From: Aquifex aeolicus
GTDB lineage: Bacteria; Aquificota; Aquificia; Aquificales; Aquificaceae
Reading direction: 5' to 3'
Assembly (NCBI GenBank): GCA_011375045.1
Contig: DRNB01000064.1
Span: 1-5,138, forward strand
Length of the DNA stretch: 5,138 nt
Numbering within the stretch: position 1 is the first letter of the stretch; every line of letters starts with the position of its first letter. This document shows positions 1 through 5,138 of this stretch, piece after piece. Position numbers and translations under genes: made by a program. The notes under the pieces are model-generated. The model was not told the origin of the DNA, ran no database searches, and worked only from the letters and a program-made list of their open reading frames with translations.

Positions 1-298
1 AATTTTTAAGCTCCCCGATGAAGACGTTACCCCTGTCGGGGTTCTGGAGATCGCACATCTCGGAGGCTTTCTCCACCACGTCCCTCAGACTGTCCTCCTC
101 CAGAGAGGTGGTGTAGGCGAAGCCTATCCTGCCGTCCTTCAGAACTCTGAGTCCCACGCCGGACTCCTCGGAGGTGGAGATGTTCTCCGGCGACTCACCC
201 GAGGTTTCTATCTGGAGCTTTCTGATCCTCTGAAGGAAGATCTCATACTCGTATCCTCCCCTCAGATACCTTTCCACAAGGTCCCTTATATCCTTCAT
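1..298 (-). CDS. TldD/PmbA-family peptidase, N-terminal part (runs off left edge)
   Basis: Reading leftward from the ATG at 298-296 gives 99 uninterrupted codons to the edge, beginning MKDIRDLVERYLRGG. Residues 47-61 read GVGLRVLKDGRIGFA, followed by YTTS and a Leu/Val/Ala helix (DSLRDVVEKASEM). This is the typical N-terminal signature of the TldD/PmbA (TldE) family, where a 'GvgvRv..dG..Gfa' strand pair precedes a helix. In the known family TldD and TldE form a heterodimeric cytoplasmic protease that degrades unfolded peptides and processes small peptides such as microcin B17; only TldD carries the zinc HExxxH site. That region lies outside the window, so the subunit cannot be decided; I lean to PmbA/TldE. 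The gene is divergent from mnmG, 46 bp apart. The start is preceded only by a G-run (GTGGGGGA), not a proper Shine-Dalgarno. No other start codon fits as well. Confidence 0.85.
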   Translation of the reverse strand, partial: MKDIRDLVERYLRGGYEYEIFLQRIRKLQIETSGESPENISTSEESGVGLRVLKDGRIGFAYTTSLEEDSLRDVVEKASEMCDLQNPDRGNVFIGELKN

Positions 299-344
299 TC
301 CCCCACAGGAAATTCTACTATAGGTCTTATATTTTAAACTCCTA
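299..344. promoter_or_regulatory. Divergent promoter region between the TldD/PmbA-family gene and mnmG
   Basis: This 46-bp stretch is the only AT-rich part of the left half and separates two divergent start codons. On the plus strand TATATT at 328-333 resembles a -10 box; initiation about 7 bases downstream would leave a leader of only a few bases before the mnmG ATG at 345. On the minus strand TATAGT (322 down to 317) resembles a -10 box for the leftward gene, with a leader near 12 bases. I see no good -35 hexamer for either: the spot at the right distance on the minus strand is TTAGGA, a half match. The two candidate -10 boxes lie within 17 bp, so polymerase could not occupy both at once. 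The assignment is inference from position and base composition. Confidence 0.4.
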
Positions 345-2192
345 ATGGTGGTGGACGAGTTCGACGTGGCGGTCATAGGGGGCGGACACGCCGGCATAGA
401 GGCGGCTCTCGCCAGCGCGCGGATGGGTATGCGAACGGTCATGTTCACCCTGAACGTGGACACCATAGGACAGATGTCCTGCAATCCTGCGATCGGGGGC
501 ATAGCCAAGGGTATAGTGGTCAGGGAGGTGGACGCTCTGGGGGGGGAGATGGGCAGAGCCATCGACCACACGGGAATCCAGTTCAAGATGCTGAACACCC
601 GCAAGGGTAAGGCTGTTCAGTCCCCCCGGGCGCAGGCTGACAAGAGGAGATACAGGGAGTACATGAAGAGGGTGTGCGAGCATCAGGAGAACCTTTACAT
701 AAAGCAGGAGGAGGTTGTCGACATAATCGTCAGCTCCCGGAACGAGGTGGTGGGGCTCAGAACGAAGCTGGGGATAGAGTTCAGGGTAAAGGCTGTTGTG
801 GTTACCACGGGCACGTTCCTGAACGGACTCATCCACATAGGGGACAGGACCTTCCCGGCGGGGAGGGCGTGGGAACCCAGATCCGAGGATCTGGCGGACT
901 TCTACAGAAGAATGGACTTTCCCCTGCTCAGGTTCAAGACGGGAACCCCAGCCCGGCTGGACGCCAGAACCATAGACTTCTCCTCCCTCGAGGTGGCTCC
1001 CGGAGACGACCCTCCCCCCAAGTTCTCCTTCTGGACGGAGCCTGTGGGATCCTACTGGTTTGAGAGGGGGAAGGAGCAGGCTGTCTGCTGGATAACCTAC
1101 ACCACGGAGGAAACCCACAGGATAATAAGGGAGAACCTCCACAGAACCGCTCTTTACAGCGGTCGCATAAAGGGTGTGGGTCCCCGCTACTGTCCCTCCA
1201 TAGAGGATAAGGTCTGTCGCTTTCCGGACAGGAAGAGGCACACGGTTTTCCTCGAACCCGAGGGGCTGGACACGGTGGAGATATACCCCAACGGACTCTC
1301 CACATCGCTGCCGGAGGAGATTCAGTGGGAGATGTACAGGAGCATACCCGGTCTGGAAAGGGTCGAGCTCATAAGACCCGCCTACGCCATAGAGTATGAC
1401 ATAGTTCCCCCCACGGAGCTTTTCCCCACGCTGGAAACCAAGAGGATAAGGGGGCTCTTCCATGCGGGCAACTTCAACGGAACCACGGGCTACGAGGAGG
1501 CTGCGGGTCAGGGCATCCTTGCGGGTATAAACGCTGCTCTCAGAGCCTCGGGAAGGGAACCGATACACCTGAGAAGGAGCGAGAGCTACATAGGCGTTAT
1601 GGTGGACGATCTCACAACCCGGGGGGTTATGGAACCTTACAGGCTGTTCACCTCCAGATCCGAATACAGACTGTATCTGAGGCAGGACAACGCGGTGCTC
1701 AGGCTTGCGAAGATAGGGCACGGCTTGGGACTCCTCTCCGACGAGCAGTTCAAACTCGTGAGGGAGGTTGAGGAGGAGTTGGAGAGGTGGAAGGAGTTTT
1801 ACAGGAAGGAGAAGGTGGTTGTTCCCCTCGGTGGAGGGGAGAGGAGTTACTCCGTCGCCACCCTCTTCACAGCGGGGTACTCCATGGATGACCTGAAGAG
1901 TATGGGTTTGAAGACCCCCGATCAGCCTTACGTTCGGGAGGAGGTGGAGATTCAGCTCAAATACGAACCTTACGTGGAGAGGGAGCGAAAGCTCAACGAA
2001 AAGCTCAGGAAGCTCGAGGAGGTGAGGATACCGGAGGACATAGACTACGACAGGGTCCCGGGCCTGACAAACGAGGCGAGGGAAAAGCTCAAAAGGGTCA
2101 GACCCCTCACGGTGGGTCAGGCGGGACGGATAGAAGGTGTAACGCCCGCAGCCGTTACAGCCCTGCTCGTCTATCTGGGCAAACTGGAGTGA
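345..2192 (+). CDS. mnmG: MnmG (GidA), tRNA uridine 5-carboxymethylaminomethyl modification enzyme
   Basis: MnmG is an FAD protein that works with the GTPase MnmE and methylenetetrahydrofolate to build (carboxymethyl)aminomethyl groups on C5 of wobble uridine-34 of certain tRNAs in the cytoplasm. The 615 residues match the usual length (E. coli about 629). Visible signatures: the dinucleotide-binding loop GGGHAG at 12-17; SCNPAIGGIAKG at 45-56 with the conserved Cys46; KGKAVQSPRAQADK at 87-100; GVGPRYCPSIEDKV at 277-290 with conserved Cys283; HAGNFNGTTGYEEAAGQG at 373-390; and the C-terminal GQAGRIEGVTPAAV at 591-604, in the region known to contact MnmE. All key motifs are intact. The start is the only ATG after an in-frame TAG at 321-323; GTG codons at 348 and 351 are alternatives. 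No Shine-Dalgarno precedes it. The gene contains no TTA, CTA or TCA codons. Its 3' end overlaps the convergent lipoyl-transfer gene by 38 bp. It resembles the Aquifex protein very closely. Confidence 0.98.
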   Translation: MVVDEFDVAVIGGGHAGIEAALASARMGMRTVMFTLNVDTIGQMSCNPAIGGIAKGIVVREVDALGGEMGRAIDHTGIQFKMLNTRKGKAVQSPRAQADKRRYREYMKRVCEHQENLYIKQEEVVDIIVSSRNEVVGLRTKLGIEFRVKAVVVTTGTFLNGLIHIGDRTFPAGRAWEPRSEDLADFYRRMDFPLLRFKTGTPARLDARTIDFSSLEVAPGDDPPPKFSFWTEPVGSYWFERGKEQAVCWITYTTEETHRIIRENLHRTALYSGRIKGVGPRYCPSIEDKVCRFPDRKRHTVFLEPEGLDTVEIYPNGLSTSLPEEIQWEMYRSIPGLERVELIRPAYAIEYDIVPPTELFPTLETKRIRGLFHAGNFNGTTGYEEAAGQGILAGINAALRASGREPIHLRRSESYIGVMVDDLTTRGVMEPYRLFTSRSEYRLYLRQDNAVLRLAKIGHGLGLLSDEQFKLVREVEEELERWKEFYRKEKVVVPLGGGERSYSVATLFTAGYSMDDLKSMGLKTPDQPYVREEVEIQLKYEPYVERERKLNEKLRKLEEVRIPEDIDYDRVPGLTNEAREKLKRVRPLTVGQAGRIEGVTPAAVTALLVYLGKLE

Positions 2193-2817
2193 GACGGCTG
2201 AGCTTCTTCCTGAGAACGGAGACGAATTCCCCCCCGGCACTCACCTCTTCGAGGGAAACGATCCTCTCCCTCAGGACTTCCTCGGAAGCTCCGGTAAGCT
2301 GTGAGGCTAAGGCGTAATCGAAGTGCAGGTAAACGCTTCCCTGTATCAGAAAGGCTCTTCTGAGCGTTCTCATGGCAACCGCCGCTATCTTGCGCCCCCT
2401 CCAGGTAAGCTCTCCGGGGGAAGGTGTGGAGAAACAGAAAAAAGCTCCCCTGTACCCTCCGGAGCTTCGCACCACGCTGACGTCGATACCGAGATCCCTG
2501 AAAGACTCCGCAATCAGCAGGGCTATCCTGAGGTAGATCCTCCTGGGTTTCGCCCCCCAGCTTTCCCTCAACGCCGCTACGGAAAAGGATACGTCCCAGC
2601 CGTGGAGGAGCGCTCCCCCACCCGTGGGTCTCTTTACCACCGGGAGGGAAAGGTTCCGGGGGGGAACCTGATGACGTCCGAGGCTCAGACAGAGCCTGTC
2701 CCACCTGTATATCCTCCAGAGGCAGGAGTTTTGTCCGCTTTCCACGGAGAGGAGGGCCTCTTCATCCCTCCTCATGTTCTCCTCCGGCGGAAGCTTCTCC
2801 ACGGTGGAGGGAAGCAT
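2155..2817 (-). CDS. Lipoate-protein ligase / octanoyltransferase family protein (LplA/LipM-like)
   Basis: This 220-residue protein belongs to the biotin/lipoate ligase fold family, which loads octanoate or lipoate onto a lysine of lipoyl-domain proteins such as GcvH or 2-oxoacid dehydrogenase E2. Signatures in order: NMRRDEEALL at 14-23 (family NMA.DEALL), WRIYRW at 34-39, LSLGRHQ at 44-50, the substrate-loop RPTGGGALLH at 63-72, FFCF at 126-129, GRKIAA at 141-146 with the expected catalytic Lys143, and IQGSVYL at 158-164. Cys128 sits where the LipM octanoyltransferase has its active-site cysteine (in VCF), so a transferase is as likely as an ATP-dependent ligase. There is no C-terminal ligase accessory domain. 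The GSAQ usually following the Lys motif is replaced by AAVA. The ATG at 2817 lies two bases after the helicase stop (TGAGGATG). No spaced Shine-Dalgarno is present, so translation probably depends on reinitiation. Family certain; reaction uncertain. Confidence 0.9.
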   Translation of the reverse strand: MLPSTVEKLPPEENMRRDEEALLSVESGQNSCLWRIYRWDRLCLSLGRHQVPPRNLSLPVVKRPTGGGALLHGWDVSFSVAALRESWGAKPRRIYLRIALLIAESFRDLGIDVSVVRSSGGYRGAFFCFSTPSPGELTWRGRKIAAVAMRTLRRAFLIQGSVYLHFDYALASQLTGASEEVLRERIVSLEEVSAGGEFVSVLRKKLSRLTPVCPDRRAGL

Positions 2818-2819
2818 CC

Positions 2820-3905
2820 TCAGGCTGTTGTCTTCCTGTGAAGTTTTATCCTCCAGAGGTTGCGCTTCTCCGCAGGGGACACGAGGCTTATAGCTGTTCC
2901 CTCCCTTCCGAGCCTGCCCGTCCTGCCTATGCGGTGGGTGTAAACCCTCGGATCCTCGGGAAGGTGGAAGTTTATGATCAGCGAAACGCCCTCTATGTCC
3001 AGACCTCTGGAGGCAACGTCCGTGGCTATGAGAACCCTGATCTCCCCGTTCCTGAAGCGCCTCATTACCTCCTCCCTCCGGCGCTGGGTCATGTCTCCGT
3101 GGAGGGCGGACACGTTGAACCCTTTTCTCATGAGCTGATGGGCTACTTCCTTAGCGTCCTTTCTCATCCTGACGAATACGATGATCTTTCTGTCCGTGTT
3201 TTCCTTCAGTATCCTTTCGAGCTCCTGATACTTGTGCCTCTCTGATCTGGTTCTGACCACTATCTCGTTTATTCTGGGTTTCAGCTCCTCGGATTCCACG
3301 CTGAGGTGCTTGTAATCCTTTTTCATGTAGCGAACCGCTATCTCCTTGATCTCTTCAGGGACCGTTGCGGAAACGAAGAAGGTCTGTCTCTCGGTGGGGA
3401 TCCTGCCCACTATCCACTCTATATCCTCCCTGAAACCCATGTCCAGCATGATGTCGACCTCATCGAGGACGAGGTAGCGGAAGCTCTCCAGAGAGAGAGC
3501 ACCCCTTTCTATGAGATCCCTGATCCTGCCCGGCGTGCCGACCACCACGTCGGGTATGCGCTTTTCCAGAAGCTGGAGATCTCTACCCACGGGGGTTCCT
3601 CCGTAGAAGGCGAAGACGCTGAGCCTGGAGAACTTCGCTATGTCCCGGAGGTGATCCCTTATCTGGCAGGCGAGCTCCCTGGTGGGAGCGAGAACAAGGG
3701 CACGCTCCGGACGCCTCATCATCTCCACCAGAGGTATGCCGAAGGCTCCGGTTTTACCCGTTCCGGTCCTCGCCTGAATCATGAGATCCTTTCCCTCGAG
3801 AGCCAGGGGTATGGCTGCTTCCTGAATCGGCGTCGGTCTGGTAAAACCCAGCTCCCTGAGGGCGTTCTGAACTCTCCGACTGAGCTGTTCGAATGTGAAC
3901 TGCAT
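2820..3905 (-). CDS. Minimal DEAD-box-type ATP-dependent RNA helicase with a DEVD motif II
   Basis: This 361-residue protein contains both RecA-like domains of a DEAD-box RNA helicase and little else. Motifs in order: Q motif GFTRPTPIQ at 20-28 with an upstream aromatic (F5); Walker A ARTGTGKT at 45-52; Ia APTRELA at 73-79; GG at 102-103; Ib TPGR at 124-127; motif II DEVD at 148-151, where the family normally has DEAD; III SAT at 179-181; V TDVASRGLD at 295-303; VI HRIGRTGR at 324-331. Such proteins use ATP to unwind short RNA duplexes in ribosome assembly and RNA decay. The C-terminus stops about 30 residues after motif VI, so there is no RNA-binding tail like that of DbpA or CsdA. I chose the ATG at 3905 because AAAGGAGG lies five bases upstream and the protein then starts at FTFEQL; a TTG at 3968 would add 21 unlike residues. 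The stop nearly touches the ATG of the lipoyl-transfer gene, implying one mRNA. Confidence 0.96.
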   Translation of the reverse strand: MQFTFEQLSRRVQNALRELGFTRPTPIQEAAIPLALEGKDLMIQARTGTGKTGAFGIPLVEMMRRPERALVLAPTRELACQIRDHLRDIAKFSRLSVFAFYGGTPVGRDLQLLEKRIPDVVVGTPGRIRDLIERGALSLESFRYLVLDEVDIMLDMGFREDIEWIVGRIPTERQTFFVSATVPEEIKEIAVRYMKKDYKHLSVESEELKPRINEIVVRTRSERHKYQELERILKENTDRKIIVFVRMRKDAKEVAHQLMRKGFNVSALHGDMTQRRREEVMRRFRNGEIRVLIATDVASRGLDIEGVSLIINFHLPEDPRVYTHRIGRTGRLGREGTAISLVSPAEKRNLWRIKLHRKTTA

Positions 3906-3910
3906 GTGTT

Positions 3911-3918
3911 CCTCCTTT
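3911..3918 (-). promoter_or_regulatory. Strong ribosome binding site of the helicase gene
   Basis: On the minus strand AAAGGAGG runs from 3918 to 3911, followed by five bases (AACAC) and then ATG at 3905-3903. This near-perfect Shine-Dalgarno at close to ideal spacing decides the start against the upstream TTG at 3968. Confidence 0.88.
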
Positions 3919-3940
3919 GTGGTATTCACAGTGTCCTTAG

Positions 3941-3968
3941 AATTTAAAGGATCCGGCAGCTTTTGCAA
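3941..3968 (-). promoter_or_regulatory. Candidate sigma-70-type promoter for helicase + lipoyl-transfer gene
   Basis: On the minus strand TTGCAA (3968-3963) and TAAATT (3946-3941) are separated by 16 bases, a reasonable -35/-10 pair just after the stop codon of the GH130 gene. Initiation about seven bases downstream would give a leader of roughly 30 bases that contains the helicase Shine-Dalgarno. If real, the helicase pair can be expressed apart from the GH130 gene. The call rests on sequence resemblance only. The rest of the 65-bp gap (3906-3970) holds the ribosome binding site and no stem-loop with a T-run. Confidence 0.42.
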
Positions 3969-3970
3969 CC

Positions 3971-5020
3971 TCAGAAGAGCCTGTTGTCGTTCAGTATGCC
4001 GAGGAGGGTTTCCAGCTTTATCCTCCCTAAGGCGATGACGGAGTCGGCGGCACCGTAGGAGATGTATATGTGCTCCCCCTTCAGATCCGCTCCGCAGGGG
4101 AACACCACGTAGGGTCTGTCTCCGTAAACCTCGTATATCTCCTTAGGCTCCATGATGTAAAAGGGCGTAACTGCTGTAAAGTAGCCCTCCTCGTTCATCA
4201 GAACGGCAAAGACCCTGTAAACCCCCCTCTCCTTGTCGACACCGTGGATGAGGACCACGTACTCATCACCTACCTTTATGGGAGGGGTTGCCCATCCGAT
4301 CTTTTCCTCGAAGTTAGCCTCCTCCAGAACCGTTACGTTCTCTCCTATGATCACCTCCCTGAAGTCCTCGATGTGAAGCAGATCTTCGGGAAGCTCACAG
4401 ACGCTCAGGTAGAACTTGTCGTTCAGCATATGGAGCCTGTGGAACAGGTAAAGTCCCTTTGCCCGAACCACAAAGGCGTTCTTGTCGCTGGCGACGAAGC
4501 TCCTCAGTTCGTCCTCCATCCTGAAGACAGCGATCTTTTTCCACCCCTCCTCCGTCAGAACCGCGGTAACGGGCAGCGTCTTCTCCACCTTCCTGTCGGC
4601 TTCGAAGTAGCTCACGGTTCTCCCGCAGTAAGTCATGTAGAGCTTTCCCTCTATCTCGTTTACCCGGGGATCCTCCACGCCCCAGAAGTCGTATCTGTTC
4701 GTGGGAACAACCGCCAGCCGTGCTATGTAGTTCCCCTCACCGCAGCACTCGGTTTCCTCGAAGGGTATGGTGAACTCCACCACAGCGCTGGAGTAAGAGT
4801 AGTAGCCCAGGGTGATCCTCGCGTAGATCCTTACCTCCTCACCCGAGATCTTCAGGGAGGGGTTGAAGCTGGTGGTGGGTTTGTCTATGGGGTGGTTGGA
4901 GATGGTTATCTGTTCGGGGGTAATGCACCCCAGGCGCTCGACTATATCGCGGGTTTCGAAACGCCTCTTTTCCTTTACCTTCTGGTTCAGCTCGTTCCAG
5001 TATTCACGCCTCACTATCAT
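3971..5020 (-). CDS. GH130-family glycoside phosphorylase/hydrolase (beta-mannoside phosphorylase-like)
   Basis: This 349-residue protein has the five-bladed beta-propeller pattern and motifs of glycoside hydrolase family 130. Visible: FNPSLKISGEEVRIYAR at 52-68; GVEDPR at 114-119, whose Asp117 matches the proposed general acid of the family; YMTYCGRT at 128-135; SDKNAFVV at 178-185, resembling the family KDAA segment; LFHRLHML at 192-199; GWATPPI at 242-248; VLIHGVD at 256-262 with His259; VVFPCGAD at 305-312; and SYGAAD at 321-326. Known members phosphorolyse beta-1,2- or beta-1,4-mannosides to mannose-1-phosphate, and a few hydrolyse them. Arg119, Arg134, Lys180 and His259 leave the basic residues needed for phosphate binding plausible, favouring a phosphorylase, but substrate and linkage cannot be read. 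There is no signal peptide, so it is cytoplasmic. The start is ATG with AGGAGGTGA ten bases upstream. It follows an unrecognised gene closely, probably in one operon. Residues 1-30 form a charged, probably helical extension before the propeller. Confidence 0.9.
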   Translation of the reverse strand: MIVRREYWNELNQKVKEKRRFETRDIVERLGCITPEQITISNHPIDKPTTSFNPSLKISGEEVRIYARITLGYYSYSSAVVEFTIPFEETECCGEGNYIARLAVVPTNRYDFWGVEDPRVNEIEGKLYMTYCGRTVSYFEADRKVEKTLPVTAVLTEEGWKKIAVFRMEDELRSFVASDKNAFVVRAKGLYLFHRLHMLNDKFYLSVCELPEDLLHIEDFREVIIGENVTVLEEANFEEKIGWATPPIKVGDEYVVLIHGVDKERGVYRVFAVLMNEEGYFTAVTPFYIMEPKEIYEVYGDRPYVVFPCGADLKGEHIYISYGAADSVIALGRIKLETLLGILNDNRLF

Positions 5021-5030
5021 CCCGACAGAC

Positions 5031-5039
5031 TCACCTCCT
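5031..5039 (-). promoter_or_regulatory. Ribosome binding site of the GH130 gene, overlapping the upstream stop codon
   Basis: AGGAGGTGA (5039 down to 5031) is a perfect nine-base match to the consensus Shine-Dalgarno. It encodes the final Arg-Arg and the TGA stop of the preceding gene. Ten bases separate it from the GH130 ATG at 5020. The arrangement supports joint transcription and probably translational coupling. Confidence 0.8.
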
Positions 5040-5138
5040 CTTAGGAGTAGCTATCCTCGCAAACCTCATCAGCTCCCTCCTGACCCTGCGGTGAAATTCG
5101 GCGGCGCTGATGCCCGTCAGAAGCTCCAGCACGTCGTC
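5031..5138 (-). CDS. C-terminal 35 codons of an unrecognised upstream gene
   Basis: Reading leftward from the right edge, one frame stays open and ends at TGA (5033-5031). Its last residues are amphipathic and basic: LELLTGISAAEFHRRVRREL, then MRFARIATPKRR. Codon choice (AGG, GAG, CTG, GCC) matches the neighbouring genes, and the stop sits inside the GH130 Shine-Dalgarno ten bases before that ATG, which is normal operon spacing. The other open frame here (stop TAA at 5043-5041) gives a Gln/Arg/Gly-rich string with unusual codons and is less likely. The fragment is too short to name a family; no motif is recognisable. Its position next to a GH130 enzyme hints at carbohydrate metabolism, but that is a guess. 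Confidence 0.6.
   Translation of the reverse strand, partial: DDVLELLTGISAAEFHRRVRRELMRFARIATPKRR

Noticed and set aside
342..2240. 632-residue open frame antisense to mnmG
   Set aside because: It mirrors mnmG codon for codon, is Leu/Pro/His/Val-rich with no recognisable motif, and its openness is explained by the lack of TTA, CTA and TCA codons in mnmG, an unmistakable real gene.
2193..2330. Possible rho-independent terminator for mnmG downstream of its stop
   Set aside because: This stretch is coding sequence of the convergent gene and I found no stem-loop followed by a T-run on either strand.
2323..3947. Plus-strand open frames across the lipoyl-family and helicase genes (2323-2841, 2838-3245, 3306-3947)
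   Set aside because: They are shadows of the clear minus-strand genes, have Pro/Gly/Ser-rich composition and contain no family motif.
3935..3950. Near-palindrome CCTTTAAATTCTAAGG between the GH130 and helicase genes as a possible operator
   Set aside because: Only the CCTT/AAGG ends and an AATT core pair properly; it is short, AT-rich by virtue of the putative -10 box, and no regulator gene is nearby.
3906..3968. Upstream TTG start adding 21 residues to the helicase
   Set aside because: The added residues do not resemble the family N-terminus, TTG has no Shine-Dalgarno, and the same bases look like a promoter -35 box. ATG at 3905 has an excellent ribosome binding site.
4070..5044. 324-residue plus-strand open frame opposite the GH130 gene
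   Set aside because: The minus strand carries the full GH130 motif set with a perfect ribosome binding site. The plus-strand translation shows no motif and lacks a ribosome binding site.
5041..5138. Alternative minus-strand frame at the right edge ending in TAA at 5043-5041
   Set aside because: It gives a low-complexity Arg/Gln/Gly string with codons unlike the neighbours. The frame ending at 5031 has typical codons and a helical composition, and its stop meets the GH130 ribosome binding site.

Overview
The window comes from a bacterial chromosome and fits a thermophilic member of the Aquificaceae (Aquifex/Hydrogenivirga type). The evidence is the close resemblance, from memory, of the tRNA-modification protein MnmG to the Aquifex form, the heavy use of AGG/ATA/GGG codons, charged Glu/Lys/Arg-rich proteins, and tight gene packing with little intergenic DNA. 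The sequence is moderately GC-rich, higher than Aquifex aeolicus itself, so the genus is open. No RNA gene, CRISPR array, insertion sequence, attachment site or prophage gene is visible.

Layout, left to right. (1) 1-298, minus strand: the first 99 codons of a TldD/PmbA-family peptidase gene, running off the left edge. (2) 299-344: a 46-bp AT-rich divergent promoter region between that gene and mnmG. Neither gene has a convincing Shine-Dalgarno there. (3) 345-2192, plus strand: complete mnmG (gidA). (4) 2155-2817, minus strand: a lipoate-ligase/octanoyltransferase-family protein, convergent with mnmG and overlapping its 3' end by 38 bp. (5) 2820-3905, minus strand: a minimal DEAD-box-type RNA helicase whose motif II reads DEVD. 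It lies directly upstream of gene 4 and ends two bases before that gene's ATG. (6) 3906-3970: a 65-bp gap with a plausible promoter and a strong ribosome binding site for the helicase. (7) 3971-5020, minus strand: a GH130-family glycoside phosphorylase/hydrolase. (8) 5031-5138, minus strand: the last 35 codons of an unrecognised upstream gene whose stop codon lies inside the GH130 ribosome binding site.

Functionally the window mixes translation and RNA housekeeping (MnmG, RNA helicase), cofactor attachment (lipoyl/octanoyl transfer), peptide processing (TldD/PmbA) and carbohydrate metabolism (GH130). The minus-strand genes from 5138 down to 2155 run head to tail, forming one or two transcription units: unknown gene + GH130, then helicase + lipoyl-transfer enzyme, the latter probably also with its own promoter. 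I see no new multi-gene system. The most notable points are the DEVD motif in the helicase, the translationally coupled helicase/lipoyl enzyme pair, the convergent coding overlap with mnmG, the unclear ligase/transferase identity of the lipoyl enzyme, and a GH130 enzyme in what is probably a chemolithoautotroph.
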